From positions 186,001 through 250,000 of the forward strand of contig CAWFWX010000003.1 in assembly GCA_963819635.1 (NCBI GenBank): a stretch of 64,000 nucleotides of DNA. The letters run 5' to 3'. This DNA is from JACVRW01 sp963819635. GTDB lineage: Bacteria > Actinomycetota > Thermoleophilia > Solirubrobacterales > Thermoleophilaceae. The notes under the pieces were generated by a model, which made no database searches, had not been told where the DNA came from, and was given only the letters and a program-made list of their open reading frames with translations. Positions 8,718 to 16,967 of this stretch are shown here, piece by piece (position 1 is the stretch's first letter; each line of letters starts with the position of its first letter). The position numbers were made by a program, and so were the translations under genes.

Positions 8718-9215
8718 CTACGCCGGCTGCGGCTCGCCGCCGCGGGCTGCAGGGCCGTAGCGGTCAGCCTCGTCGCGCGAGACCTCGATCTCCGTGTTCC
8801 ACTGCTGCTGGAAGCCGCGCATCGCGAAGGCCACGAGCAAGAGCTGCACGGGCACGAGGATGATCGTCAGCAGGCCAAGGATGGAGGGGTCCAGGGCCGG
8901 ATCGTTGAAGCCGGCCTTGTCGCGCTCGAACCAAGCCGGGCCCGCCACCGCCGCGACGACGGCGAACAGGACCGCGAGGCCGGCCGCTACCGGCAGCACG
9001 CCACGATTCCACCTGGTTACGAAGTACGCCATCACCAGGTACACGATCGCGTACAGGAACGAGACGATCTCCATGCCCTGCAGCTCGGACCAGCCGCCCA
9101 GCGTGACGATCAGGATCAGCGCCGCGCTGACGACCAGCAGCAGGATGACCACGGCCTTCGTGGCCTTGGACTCCGGCTTGTCCCGGTTGGGATGGACGAG
9201 GACGGTGTCGGCCAT
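8718..9215 (-). CDS. Four-helix membrane protein of unknown function
   Basis: A 165 aa protein with a short charged N-terminus (about 20 residues), four hydrophobic helices (about residues 21-40, 48-65, 72-90 and 110-130) and an acidic cytoplasmic tail rich in Glu, Arg and Gly. The helix with V-P-V-Q-L-L-L-V-A-F lies next to an RGFQQQWN segment. I do not recognise a family. The ATG at 9215 follows a GTG two codons upstream in frame; longer versions would read through the divergent tRNA-Leu. It is flanked by two tRNA-Leu genes and no operon partner is apparent. Confidence 0.7.
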   Translation of the reverse strand: MADTVLVHPNRDKPESKATKAVVILLLVVSAALILIVTLGGWSELQGMEIVSFLYAIVYLVMAYFVTRWNRGVLPVAAGLAVLFAVVAAVAGPAWFERDKAGFNDPALDPSILGLLTIILVPVQLLLVAFAMRGFQQQWNTEIEVSRDEADRYGPAARGGEPQPA

Positions 9216-9259
9216 CGCGGTCACAATACCCTTGTACCGGCGTTTCTTGCGCCGGTCAG

Positions 9260-9343
9260 GCGGGCGTGGCGCAACTGGTTGACGCGCGAGTTTTAGGTGC
9301 TCGTGGCCGAGAGGCCGTGGGGGTTCGAATCCCTCCGCCCGCA
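9260..9343 (+). tRNA. tRNA-Leu(UAG)
   Basis: Class II tRNA of 84 nt. Acceptor GCGGGCG pairs with CGCCCGC, the anticodon loop TTTAGGT gives UAG, a long variable arm follows, and the T-loop is GTTCGAATC. Discriminator is A. Confidence 0.95.
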
Positions 9344-9369
9344 TTTTGACGAGTTCAGAGATCCGCGAC

Positions 9370-9932
9370 GTGTCCAGGCATCCGTCGCTCGATGATCGCT
9401 TCGACCCGGCCGTTCGCATCGTCGACTACGACCCGCGCGTGGCCGGCTCTTGCCGACGCGGAGCTGCGCGGCGATCGAGGACGCGCTCGGTGAGGTCGCC
9501 GTCCGGGTCGAGCACGTTGGGTCGACCGCCGTCCCCGGTCTAGCGGCCAAGCCCATCCTCGACCTTCAGCTCTCCGTGAACGCGATCGAGCCGCGAGACC
9601 GTTACGCCGAGCCGCTCGAGCGGCTCGGGTACCTGTTCGTCCCGGCGCCGGAGTCGCCGGACTATCTCCTGTTCGCGAAGCCGCCGGAGCGTCCGCGTAC
9701 GCACCACCTGCATGTCTGCGCGGCCGGGAGCGAGCACGAGCTCCGGCACCTGGCCGTGCGCGAGTTCCTGCGCGCGCATGCCGACGAGGCGGAGCGCTAC
9801 GCGGCGCTGAAGCGCGAGGTGGCTGCGCGCCATCCGCAGGACCGGCTCGCGTACATGGCGGGCAAGGAGGAGCACCTCAACGCGCTCGAAGCGCGCGCGG
9901 TCGAGTGGGCGGGGAGCCGGGAGGGGGAGTAG
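9370..9932 (+). CDS. GrpB/UPF0157 family protein with two frame breaks near the N-terminus
   Basis: Nucleotidyltransferase-fold GrpB-like protein (about 186 aa when reconstructed). The core motif EHVGSTAVPGLAAKPILDLQ is present, followed by HHLHVC and the C-terminal K-E-E-H region. The N-terminal consensus VRIVDYDPRWPALADAELRAIEDALG can be recovered only by dropping one base near 9439 and another near 9470; as written, the pieces lie in three frames. I chose GTG 9370 as start (TTG 9346 is the alternative). Members are linked to dephospho-CoA kinase fusions and nucleotidyl transfer, but the exact reaction is unknown. The 3' end overlaps the convergent oxidase gene by 56 bp. Confidence 0.75.
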
Positions 9933-10974
9933 TCGCGTTGCCGAGGGCGTGCTCGGGCGACAGCTCATCCGAGTCGTCAGCCAGCAGCTCGCCGAGCAGC
10001 GGGCCGAACTTGAACAGGTTGGCGCCCGCGAGGACGGAGACCTTGCCCGCCTTCCAGACCCCGAAGGCGTCGGCTCCCCAGGGGAGGAGGCTCGTCTCGC
10101 ACAGGCGCACGCTCGCCGGCTGCGGATCCAGCCCCGGCATTCCGCGCTCGACGTAGGCGCTGAGGCGGGCGAGCGCCTCGTCGACCGGCGGCTCTCCCGA
10201 GCCGCCCAGGCCGATGGCGTAGTGGAGGCCGTCCGGCATGGGCGCGGCGTACACCGTCTCGCCGTGGACGTCCGAGCGGTCCAGCAGGCAGGCCAGCGCG
10301 GAGCCGGGCTCGCGCACGGGAAATGCGGCGCGCGTGTGGAGGTCGACCTCGAGCGGGATGTCATCGAGCTCGAGCTCGTGGGCCAGCGGATGAAGCCCGG
10401 CCCCCGTGCAGACGATCGCGCGCTCGGCCGACCACAGGCCTTCGGAGGAATGGAGGGAAACTCCCTCGCCGTCGGCCTTCACCGCGAAGACCCGGGCCGA
10501 GACGAGGTGCTCGCCGAGCGCCGTGGCCAGCCCGTCGATGGCCCCGCGCACGTCGATGTAGCCGCCGAGCTCGTCGAGCAGAGCCCGGTCCTCGGGCGGC
10601 TCGATCACGGGCAGCACCCCGACCTGCTCGTCCCGGTCGAGGAACCGCGCCGGAACCCCGGCCGCCTTGAACGCCGCTGCCCGCTCGTCGATGTGCGGCC
10701 CGCAGATGAGCACGCCCTGCCGTCCGAGCAACCGCTTGCCGAGCTCCTCCTCGAGCCGCTCCCACTCGGCGCGAGCCCGGACGGCGAGCCGGATCAGCCG
10801 CTCGTCGTCATGACCATGGCGAAAGACCCGAGTGCGACCGGCCGACTGACCCGACCCAGGCGAAGCCGCCTCGAAGACCCGGCAGTCGACCCCACGGCGC
10901 CGCAACGAGTAACCCGCCGACAGCCCGGCGATCCCAGCGCCCACGACGGCAACCTCGGTACGCGAAACGGCCAC
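9877..10974 (-). CDS. FAD-dependent amine oxidase (sarcosine/N-methyl-tryptophan oxidase-like)
   Basis: A 365 aa DAO-family flavoenzyme predicted to oxidise a secondary amine or N-methylated amino acid with release of H2O2. The N-terminus has the Rossmann motif VGAGIAGLSAGYSL ending in an acidic residue, then the family pattern SAGRTRVFRHGH and a helix with AEWERLEEE. The C-terminal part contains RLCETSLLPWGADAFGV; the Cys there aligns with the position used for covalent FAD attachment in monomeric sarcosine oxidase. GANLFKFGPLLGELL is the closing FAD-contact segment. Substrate is not predictable. The last ~40 residues are low-complexity, Pro/Arg-rich, and overlap the convergent GrpB gene. 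Confidence 0.85.
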   Translation of the reverse strand: MAVSRTEVAVVGAGIAGLSAGYSLRRRGVDCRVFEAASPGSGQSAGRTRVFRHGHDDERLIRLAVRARAEWERLEEELGKRLLGRQGVLICGPHIDERAAAFKAAGVPARFLDRDEQVGVLPVIEPPEDRALLDELGGYIDVRGAIDGLATALGEHLVSARVFAVKADGEGVSLHSSEGLWSAERAIVCTGAGLHPLAHELELDDIPLEVDLHTRAAFPVREPGSALACLLDRSDVHGETVYAAPMPDGLHYAIGLGGSGEPPVDEALARLSAYVERGMPGLDPQPASVRLCETSLLPWGADAFGVWKAGKVSVLAGANLFKFGPLLGELLADDSDELSPEHALGNATTPPPGSPPTRPRALRAR

Positions 10975-10990
10975 GCCCGCACTGTACGAC

Positions 10991-11734
10991 TCACCACTTG
11001 GGCCCGATGAACTCGTCCATCAGGGCCACCGCCTTGCGATGCGAGATCGAGATGTTGCGCGGATTCGACTGAGTCCAGCGAATCCCGAGCATGTCGCAGT
11101 GCTCGCAGAAGATGCGCCGGATGTCCTCGCTCAGGTTCGAGAAGAAGTAGCGCGGATACTCATACTGGGCGACGCGCCCGCTGGGCAGCTTCGTCTTGAA
11201 GCGATTCATTGTCCGGCAGCCGTCGGAGTGGATGAGACCGCGAAGCAGTTCCTGCGGGAACTCTGTGGTGATCTCCCGCTGCCATGGGTCGAGCTCGATC
11301 GGTCGCAGATGCTTGCGTCCGGCACCGTGTTGAGGAAAGGCCTCACGCCAGGCCACGGTCGACGCGAGCACGCGTACAAGGTTGTCCTTGGGCCGGTAGC
11401 GGCGGGTGGTCGTCCTCGGCATTGTTTGCAGGATGGCCTCCTCGGCCAAGTCGACGATGCCGGGATAGCGGGCGTCGAGGGCGATCATCAACTGCGTTCC
11501 CTTTGGGTTGAGGCACCCGTCGCCGAGATACAGCCCGAGGAGATACGCGTAGGTCGCGGGGTCCGGTGGCCGCCATGGCGTGGGACGCCCCGGGCCGCGC
11601 GGACCGCGGTCGGGGTGGCGCCGCCAGTGCTGGACCGTGCCTCGCGGCACGCCGGTGATGCCGGCGATCGCGTAGTCGCTCGCGCCGCGGGCAAGCCACT
11701 TGTTGACCTGGCGGCGTTCGGCGAGCGCTCGCAT
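10991..11734 (-). CDS. HTH-LAGLIDADG protein (homing-endonuclease-like), tRNA-Trp neighbour
   Basis: A 247 aa protein. Residues 9-40 form a resolvase/MerR-like helix-turn-helix (YAIAGITGVPRGTVQHWRRH). Two LAGLIDADG-type helices follow: LLGLYLGDG (65-73) and LLRGLIHSDG (163-172), each ending in the Asp expected to bind the catalytic metal, so a monomeric double-motif nuclease fold is likely. A Cys pair (FCEHC, 209-213) lies near the C-terminus. The start is set at 11734 by alignment with the paralogue at 40932-41684; in both, the ATG follows a GAAC-N4-GTTC palindrome within a few bases. It is divergent from tRNA-Trp. Nuclease activity is inferred from the motifs; a purely regulatory role is also possible. 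Confidence 0.8.
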   Translation of the reverse strand: MRALAERRQVNKWLARGASDYAIAGITGVPRGTVQHWRRHPDRGPRGPGRPTPWRPPDPATYAYLLGLYLGDGCLNPKGTQLMIALDARYPGIVDLAEEAILQTMPRTTTRRYRPKDNLVRVLASTVAWREAFPQHGAGRKHLRPIELDPWQREITTEFPQELLRGLIHSDGCRTMNRFKTKLPSGRVAQYEYPRYFFSNLSEDIRRIFCEHCDMLGIRWTQSNPRNISISHRKAVALMDEFIGPKW

Positions 11735-11739
11735 ATATA

Positions 11740-11753
11740 CGAACATATGTTCC
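11740..11753. promoter_or_regulatory. LexA/SOS-box-like palindrome before the HTH-LAGLIDADG gene
   Basis: CGAACATATGTTCC fits the Gram-positive LexA operator pattern (CGAAC-N4-GTTC/T). It lies 5 bp upstream of the chosen start at 11734 and 60 bp from tRNA-Trp. The paralogous gene has an equally good site in the same place. Alternatively it is the operator of the gene's own HTH domain. Confidence 0.6.
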
Positions 11754-11813
11754 CCGCAAGTGCGGACACCATGGGACACGGATTCCGTCCGGTGCCCGGT
11801 ACGATCCTCACAG

Positions 11814-11887
11814 GGGGCAGTAGTTCAGTGGTCGAGAATGCCGGTCTCCAAAACCGGAGGTCCCAGGTTCGAATCCTGGCTGCCCCG
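11814..11887 (+). tRNA. tRNA-Trp(CCA)
   Basis: A 74 nt tRNA with acceptor GGGGCAG/CTGCCCC, anticodon loop CTCCAAA (CCA) flanked by a perfect CCGGT/ACCGG stem, and T-loop GTTCGAATC. Discriminator is G. The divergent neighbour is the HTH-LAGLIDADG gene. Confidence 0.96.
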
Positions 11888-11934
11888 CTTCACTAGCGTG
11901 ATTCGAGTTGCCCGTGGCGGGGAATGAAGCGTCC

Positions 11935-12192
11935 GTGGGCGGAATCGTTGGCTACCTGCTCTTCTTCCTCGCCGGCGTCGGCTTCGGCTTTGCCGCGCCG
12001 CCCAAGTGGCGCTGGCTTCCGCTTCTGTTCCCGCTGGCGCTCGGCCTCTGGGCGCTCGTGAAGTACGGGCCGGATGCGTCCGTGCTCATCCGCCTCGTCT
12101 TCGCGCTGATCATCACGGCGCTCGGGATCCTCCTCGGAGCGCTGATCGACACGCGCTCGCGCGAGGCCGGCGAGCATCCTCGGTACGCCTAG
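11935..12192 (+). CDS. Small three-helix membrane protein
   Basis: An 85 aa hydrophobic protein with three helices (about residues 4-20, 25-42 and 47-68) and a short charged C-terminal tail. GTG 11935 is chosen because the first helix begins four residues later and an AATGAAG purine-rich stretch precedes it; TTG 11908 would add nine residues. No family is recognised. It follows tRNA-Trp by 47 bp and precedes the phosphotriesterase gene by 53 bp. Confidence 0.55.
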   Translation: MGGIVGYLLFFLAGVGFGFAAPPKWRWLPLLFPLALGLWALVKYGPDASVLIRLVFALIITALGILLGALIDTRSREAGEHPRYA

Positions 12193-12245
12193 CCCCGCGG
12201 TGGACGGCTAGGTTCCCCTCCGCACCGCGACCGGAGGAGACCGCC

Positions 12246-13196
12246 TTGGCCACAGTGGAGACCGTCAACGGGCCCGTCGAGCTGGATGAGCTCGGGGTCA
12301 CGCTCATCCACGAGCATTTCCGCGCGACCGACGAGGCCACGCGCTTCCAATTCCCTCACCTCTACGACGAGGCGGCGGAGTGGGAGGCCGCGATCTCGGA
12401 CGCGAACGCCGTGAAGGGCCACGGTGTCGGCACCGTCGTCGAGCCGAGCGCGATGTTCCTCCACCGCGACGTCGAGTTCAGCAAGCGGGTCGCCGACGAG
12501 AGCGGACTGAACGTGATCCCCGCGACGGGCGTCTACACCTACGACCACCTCCCGCAGGCGCTCGGGAACCGGAGCGAGGACGAGATCGCGGACATCTTCG
12601 TCCACGACATCGAGACCGGGATCCAGGGGACCGGAATCAAGGCCGCCTTCATCAAGTGCTCCGCCGACGAGCCGGGCGTCCCGCCGAACGTCGAGAAGAT
12701 CCACCGCGCCGCCGCGCGCGCCTCGCAGCGGACCGGCCGGCCGATCATGGCCCACTCGCGCCCCGCGAGCGGCACGGGCCTCGAGCAGATGAAGCTCTTC
12801 GCCGACGAGGGCGTCGACCCCGCGAAGGTCCAGATCGCCCACACCGGCGACAGCGACGACCTCGACTACATCGAGCGCCTTCTCGACACCGGCTGCTGGA
12901 TCGGCATGGACCGCTACGGGCTCGACATCTACCTCCCGACGGAGCAGCGCCAGAAGACGGTCCTCGCCCTCCTCGAGAGGGGCTACGCGGACCGCATGTT
13001 CCTGTCGCAGGACTGGTGCTCGACGCTCGACTACTTCACCGCGGAGCAGGAGGAGCAGTTGAAGCCGGTCGCCGCCCCGAAGTGGAGCATGACCTTCCTG
13101 TTCGAGGAGGTGATTCCCGAGCTGAAGGAGCGCGGAATGACCGAGGAGCAGCTCGACCAGATGATGGTCGAGAACCCAAAGCGCTGGTTGGCCTAG
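12246..13196 (+). CDS. Phosphotriesterase-family metal hydrolase
   Basis: A 316 aa TIM-barrel amidohydrolase of the PTE family (lactonases, aryldialkylphosphatases). All metal ligands are visible: HEH in strand 1 (residues 20-22), the bridging Lys in AAFIKCSA, His in IMAHSRPAS, His in IAHTGDSDD, and Asp in LSQDWCS. The TTG start at 12246 is supported by a strong GGAGGAGA ribosome-binding site 7 bases upstream. Many members are quorum-sensing lactonases or promiscuous phosphotriesterases; which applies is unknown. No co-directional partner follows. Confidence 0.9.
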   Translation: MATVETVNGPVELDELGVTLIHEHFRATDEATRFQFPHLYDEAAEWEAAISDANAVKGHGVGTVVEPSAMFLHRDVEFSKRVADESGLNVIPATGVYTYDHLPQALGNRSEDEIADIFVHDIETGIQGTGIKAAFIKCSADEPGVPPNVEKIHRAAARASQRTGRPIMAHSRPASGTGLEQMKLFADEGVDPAKVQIAHTGDSDDLDYIERLLDTGCWIGMDRYGLDIYLPTEQRQKTVLALLERGYADRMFLSQDWCSTLDYFTAEQEEQLKPVAAPKWSMTFLFEEVIPELKERGMTEEQLDQMMVENPKRWLA

Positions 13197-13660
13197 GCGC
13201 GTCCGCCGAGTATCGGGCCCAGCAGGTTGCGCGCGCCGTGCGGGTCAGGCGCACTTCCACGCCGCCCGGGCCACCGCGCCGCTCAATGAGCTGTCGCTGC
13301 TCGGCGCCCAGGTCCCATCCGGCGACGAGCAGCTGTCCGAGCGGCCTGGGCCATCTTCGCGGTGAGGGCGGAAACCTGCTCCATCGGCGACCCACCCGTC
13401 GTCGGGAGGTCCCGGCTGCGCTGCCATCAAGCCGGCTGATCATGGCCAGGAGAAACGGGTCGAGTTCGTCCGAACTCGCTTGGCGGGTCTCGCCGCGCCC
13501 TCCTCCACCTCGGCATGGGCTCCACTCTACGGCTCTAGCCCGCGGCGCCGTCAAGCCGCTCCGGTCCCGTTGTTCCGGCGTTCGTCGGGCTGCCGCGTGA
13601 GGGTGTAGGTGTGTCCCGAGTCGGCGCCCCTTAGAGTGATCCCATCGGGTCCAGGAGGCC
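13197..13660. other. Intergenic stretch without a supported gene; possible gene remnants
   Basis: About 460 bp between the phosphotriesterase stop and the broken lumazine-binding-like gene. Short open stretches occur on the minus strand (for example around 13260-13340, reading L-L-V-A-G-W-D-L-G-A-E-Q), but they are split over frames and have no clear start, so they could be remnants of a decayed gene. I see no tRNA, repeat or riboswitch. Confidence 0.4.
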
Positions 13661-13663
13661 ACA

Positions 13664-14025
13664 TCCAGCGACGAAGCTGCGGTAGAGCGCGCAGCACGCG
13701 ACTACATCGAGGGATGGTTCGATGGCGATCCCGCGCGGATGGAGCGCGCGCTTCATCCGCAGCTAGCGAAGCGTCTCTCGAGCGAGACGCTTCGGGCGCT
13801 GAAAGCGTTCGCACGCTGACGGCGCAAGAGATGATCGGCATGACGGCGAGCGGTAAGGGCCAGAAAGAGGACGTCGACGATCGCCGGATCGAGGTGGAAG
13901 TCCACGATGTGTCGGAAAGCGTCGCGAGCGCCACTGTTCGCTGCGCGCTCTATGTGGATCTCCTCCAGCTCCTGAAGACGCGGGACGGCTGGAGGATCGT
14001 CAACGTGGCGTGGCACGACCGCTAG
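13664..14025 (+). pseudogene. Lumazine_bd_2/SnoaL-like protein, start codon lost and frame broken
   Basis: Two frames together encode an NTF2-like protein of the putative lumazine-binding type. The first (DEAAVERAARDYIEGWFDGDPARMERALHP) runs to about 13773. The second (SLERDASGAESVRTLTAQEM ... GWRIVNVAWHDR) continues to 14025 one frame over, so one base appears to be missing near 13773. A strong AGGAGG lies at 13652-13657, but the codon expected to be the start reads ACA; no ATG, GTG or TTG occurs between the upstream in-frame TGA (13637) and the conserved region. Loss of both start and frame suggests a genuine pseudogene, although sequence error could explain either defect. The role of this family is unknown. 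Confidence 0.65.
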
Positions 14026-14083
14026 CCGGGGAGCGAGCGCCCGTGAGCTCCCGGGCGAGTCGCCGGCATGCGACGATGCCCTC

Positions 14084-15004
14084 ATGCAGACGCTCAAGCC
14101 GGGTGGACGACTCGGGCTCGTCCTGCATCCGCACAACGACCCGACGCCGGTCATCGGGAAGATCACGAGCTGGGCGCGGTCGCACGGCAAGCGGGTGATC
14201 GCCGACGCCCGGGACGCCGCGCGCCTACCCGACGACGTGGAGCCCGTGAGCGCGGCCCAGCTGGCCAACGAGGCCGACGCATTGGTCAGTCTCGGCGGCG
14301 ACGGCACGATGCTCGGCGCGTTGCGACTCGCGGCCGAACGTCCCGTCCCCGTCCTCGGCGTGAACCTCGGAAGCCTCGGCTTCCTGGTCGAGGTCGAGCC
14401 GGACGAGCTCGACGCCGCGCTCGACCGGCTCAGCATGGGCGACTACACCGTCGAGGAACACAGCGCGGCGGTGCTGACAGATGGAGGCGACGAGTCGATC
14501 GCGTTCAACGACATCGCCCTGGCCAGCGTGCCCGGCGAAGGGTCGGTACAGGCGTCGCTGACCGTAATGGGGCGCGCGAGTGGGTGCTACCGCTGCGACG
14601 CCCTCGTCATTTCCACGCCGATCGGCTCCACGGCGTATTCGTACGCCGCGGGAGGGCCACTCGTGTCGCCGATGCTCGAGGCCATGATCATCAGCCCTGT
14701 GGCGCCGATATCCGGCATCTCCCGGCCGGCAGTGATTTCGGCCGCCGAGCCGATCACGCTGGCGCTGGTGGAAGGCAGTGGCGAACCGGCGCTCCAGGTG
14801 GACGGCACGATCGCGCGACGGATGCAGCCCGGCGAGGCGCTCGAAGTCCGCCTGCGACCCCGGGCCGGCCTCGTGGTGCGGCTCGACCCGGAGCGCTACC
14901 AGCGCCGCAGCGCGGCCAAGCTCAGCCTGCTCGACCTGCCCTTCCTGCCCGAGGAGATGCGCGACGTGCTCCCCGGCCGCGATCCCGTGGCCCTGACCCA
15001 GTAA
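14084..15004 (+). CDS. nadK: NAD kinase
   Basis: A 306 aa ATP-NAD kinase that phosphorylates NAD to NADP in the cytoplasm. The signature SLGGDGTMLGALR (residues 68-80) with its catalytic GGDG is intact. It is followed by GVNLGSLGFLVE, the FNDIAL (NE/D) motif, and the glycine-rich conserved region STPIGSTAYSYAAGGP. Two starts (14068 and 14084) lie close; ATG 14084 gives the normal length. The gene stands alone, followed 33 bp later by tRNA-Gly. The usual actinobacterial neighbours recN and tlyA are not next to it here. Confidence 0.95.
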   Translation: MQTLKPGGRLGLVLHPHNDPTPVIGKITSWARSHGKRVIADARDAARLPDDVEPVSAAQLANEADALVSLGGDGTMLGALRLAAERPVPVLGVNLGSLGFLVEVEPDELDAALDRLSMGDYTVEEHSAAVLTDGGDESIAFNDIALASVPGEGSVQASLTVMGRASGCYRCDALVISTPIGSTAYSYAAGGPLVSPMLEAMIISPVAPISGISRPAVISAAEPITLALVEGSGEPALQVDGTIARRMQPGEALEVRLRPRAGLVVRLDPERYQRRSAAKLSLLDLPFLPEEMRDVLPGRDPVALTQ

Positions 15005-15036
15005 TTGTCGCTAGATTCGGCCTCCACAGCAGGTTC

Positions 15037-15107
15037 GCGGGCGTGGTGTAATGGCTGCACAAGAGCCTTCCAAGCTCTTAGTACGGGTTCGATCCCCGTC
15101 GCCCGCT
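15037..15107 (+). tRNA. tRNA-Gly(UCC)
   Basis: A 71 nt tRNA. Acceptor GCGGGCG pairs with CGCCCGC, anticodon loop CTTCCAA gives UCC between AGAGC/GCTCT stems, and the T-loop is GTTCGATCC. Discriminator is T. Confidence 0.95.
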
Positions 15108-15160
15108 CTCAGGGTCGACATCGCAATGGACTGCAGTATCGACGCCCCAGGAGGTACGTG

Positions 15161-15544
15161 ATGAGAGGTGCTGGTCGAGCGGCATTCGCAGCGGTCCTGC
15201 TGTTGATCGCGGGAACGCTCAACATCATCTATGGCATCGGCGCGTTGGACAACGCGAACATCTTCGTGAACGACACGAGGTACATCTTCACCAACCTCAA
15301 CACCATGGGCTGGGTTCTGATCGTCCTCGGCGTGATTCAGCTCACCGGAGGCTTCTCGCTGCTCTCGGGCAGCACATACGGCCGGGTGATCGGGATCATC
15401 GGCGCCAGCCTCGGCGCGATCGGTGCTCTGCTGTCGATCGGCGGCTCCGACCCGTGGTGGTCGCTTGCGATCTTCGCTCTGTGCGTCTACATCATCCACG
15501 GCATCCTCGTGGTCGGAGAGGACGAGCGCGCGCCCCGAGCCTGA
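15161..15544 (+). CDS. DUF7144-type four-helix membrane protein
   Basis: A 127 aa integral membrane protein with four helices and the pattern LLLIAGTLNIIYGIGAL, a loop F-V-N-D-T-R-Y, then TMGWVLIVLGVIQL and GGFSLLSG. This resembles the DUF7144 family common in actinobacteria; function unknown. The ATG at 15161 has a perfect CAGGAGG site 8 bases upstream, which decides the start even though the frame is open back through tRNA-Gly. It lies 13 bp before the YihY-like gene and is probably co-transcribed with it. Confidence 0.8.
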   Translation: MRGAGRAAFAAVLLLIAGTLNIIYGIGALDNANIFVNDTRYIFTNLNTMGWVLIVLGVIQLTGGFSLLSGSTYGRVIGIIGASLGAIGALLSIGGSDPWWSLAIFALCVYIIHGILVVGEDERAPRA

Positions 15545-15557
15545 CCGGCCCCGGCGC

Positions 15558-16484
15558 GTGAGTCGCGAGCGCGCCGTTCGGACGCTGACGTTCTGGTTGC
15601 GGCCGGAGTTCGTGTTGCGCGTCCTCAACCGGTTTCAGAAGCTCGCGGGCTTCGACCGCTCGATCGCCCTGGCCTCGGGAGCGCTCACGGCTCTCATCCC
15701 GCTGGCGATCGTCGCGAGCGCCCTCTCGTCGGACCTCGGAGGCAAGGACACGGCCGAGCGCATCATCGACCGTTACGACCTGACCGGAGGCGGCGCCGAG
15801 GCAGTCAACGACATCTTCGCGCCGGCATCGGGCACCAGCACGAGCCTCGGCATCGTCGGGTTCCTTTTCCTCTTGATCACGGTCCTGAGCTTCTCCCGCG
15901 CCGTGCAGCGCTTGGTCGAGCAGACCTGGGAGCTCGACCCGTTGAGCGTCCGCAACACGTTCAACGGGCTGCTCTGGATCGGCGGGCTCGCGCTGTACGC
16001 CGCGATCAGCGGCTTCCTCCAGGTCGCGCTGGGGCGCAGCAACGTGGACCTCGCCGCGGCGCTGCTCGCACTGCCGCTGACGGCGGTCTTCCTGGTCTGG
16101 AGCGCCTGGGTGCTCAGCGCCAAGCGGATCGAGCGCCACGACCTACTGCCGTTCGGCATCGTCGGATCGGTCCTGCTCGCGGTGTACTCGGTGGGCGCGG
16201 CGGTGTACGTGCCGCACCTCTTCAGCACGTACGCGACCCGCTACGGGGTGATCGGCGCCGTCTTCGCCATCATCTCGGCGCTGTTCTGCGTCATGGTGGT
16301 GGTGGTCGGCTCTGCGGCCGCCGGCCGCGAGGTCCGCGATGAGCTCGACCGTATTCAGCGGGGCGAACGGCCCGCCGAGGACGAGGTCCGGCGCCAGTGG
16401 GATCAGGTCATCGGCGATGCGCGGTCCCGGTGGGACACGCTGCGGACACAGGTCCAGGAGCGGCGGAACAAACGCCGCGGTTAG
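15558..16484 (+). CDS. YihY/BrkB family membrane protein
   Basis: A 308 aa inner-membrane protein of the YihY (formerly RNase BN) family. The conserved N-terminal features are an amphipathic helix, then GFDRSIALASGALTALIPLAI, followed by about six helices and a long charged C-terminal tail (from about residue 255) likely cytoplasmic and helical. The GTG at 15558 is picked because family similarity begins just after it. The family's biochemical function is unsettled; the earlier RNase annotation is considered wrong. Its stop overlaps the convergent Cys-rich gene by 4 bp. Confidence 0.85.
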   Translation: MSRERAVRTLTFWLRPEFVLRVLNRFQKLAGFDRSIALASGALTALIPLAIVASALSSDLGGKDTAERIIDRYDLTGGGAEAVNDIFAPASGTSTSLGIVGFLFLLITVLSFSRAVQRLVEQTWELDPLSVRNTFNGLLWIGGLALYAAISGFLQVALGRSNVDLAAALLALPLTAVFLVWSAWVLSAKRIERHDLLPFGIVGSVLLAVYSVGAAVYVPHLFSTYATRYGVIGAVFAIISALFCVMVVVVGSAAAGREVRDELDRIQRGERPAEDEVRRQWDQVIGDARSRWDTLRTQVQERRNKRRG

Positions 16485-16864
16485 GCCCCGTAGCGGAACC
16501 GCACCATCCGGGCGTGGTCGTCCTTGCCGAAGCAGCGCATCAGCCACAGCTCCTCGCCGAGCTGGCGGTTGCCGCAGCGGAAGGAGGCGTACGTGCAGCG
16601 GGTGCCGTCCGCGTTGCAGACGAAGCGGTCGTTCCAGAAGGCCTTGACCATCCGGCGGCCCGTGCGGCAGCCGACCACGCGGGTGCGGATGTTGTCGACG
16701 CCCGCGCCGACGACCGGCTTGGTCGTGAAGATCGGCTTGTCGCCGCGGTAGCCCTTGGGATAGCCGTAGTTCCCGCAGGAGCGAATCTGCTGGGCCGCCG
16801 CAGGGGCCGCCAGCATGGTCGCCGCCACCGCCGCGACCACCACATTCAGAAGAACCCTGCGCAT
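16481..16864 (-). CDS. Secreted Cys-rich protein of unknown function
   Basis: A 127 aa protein with a clear Sec signal peptide (basic MRR start, hydrophobic helix to about residue 20, AAPAAAQQ cleavage region). The mature ~100 residues hold six cysteines (in SCGNYG, VGCRTG, FVCNAD, RCTYA, FRCGNR and MRCFG), which could form three disulfides in an exported domain. Aromatic and Gly-rich loops suggest a compact beta fold. I do not recognise the family. It is followed on the opposite strand by tRNA-Pro. Confidence 0.75.
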   Translation of the reverse strand: MRRVLLNVVVAAVAATMLAAPAAAQQIRSCGNYGYPKGYRGDKPIFTTKPVVGAGVDNIRTRVVGCRTGRRMVKAFWNDRFVCNADGTRCTYASFRCGNRQLGEELWLMRCFGKDDHARMVRFRYGA

Positions 16865-16890
16865 GCTGTCACGCTATCGTGAGCCCACCA

Positions 16891-16964
16891 CGGGGCGTGG
16901 CGCAGTCTGGTAGCGCATTCGGCTGGGGGCCGAACGGTCGCTGGTTCAAATCCAGTCGCCCCGA
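16891..16964 (+). tRNA. tRNA-Pro(GGG)
   Basis: A 74 nt tRNA with acceptor CGGGGCG/CGCCCCG, anticodon loop CTGGGGG (GGG) between TTCGG/CCGAA, and T-loop GTTCAAATC. Discriminator is A. Confidence 0.95.
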
Positions 16965-16967
16965 CTG

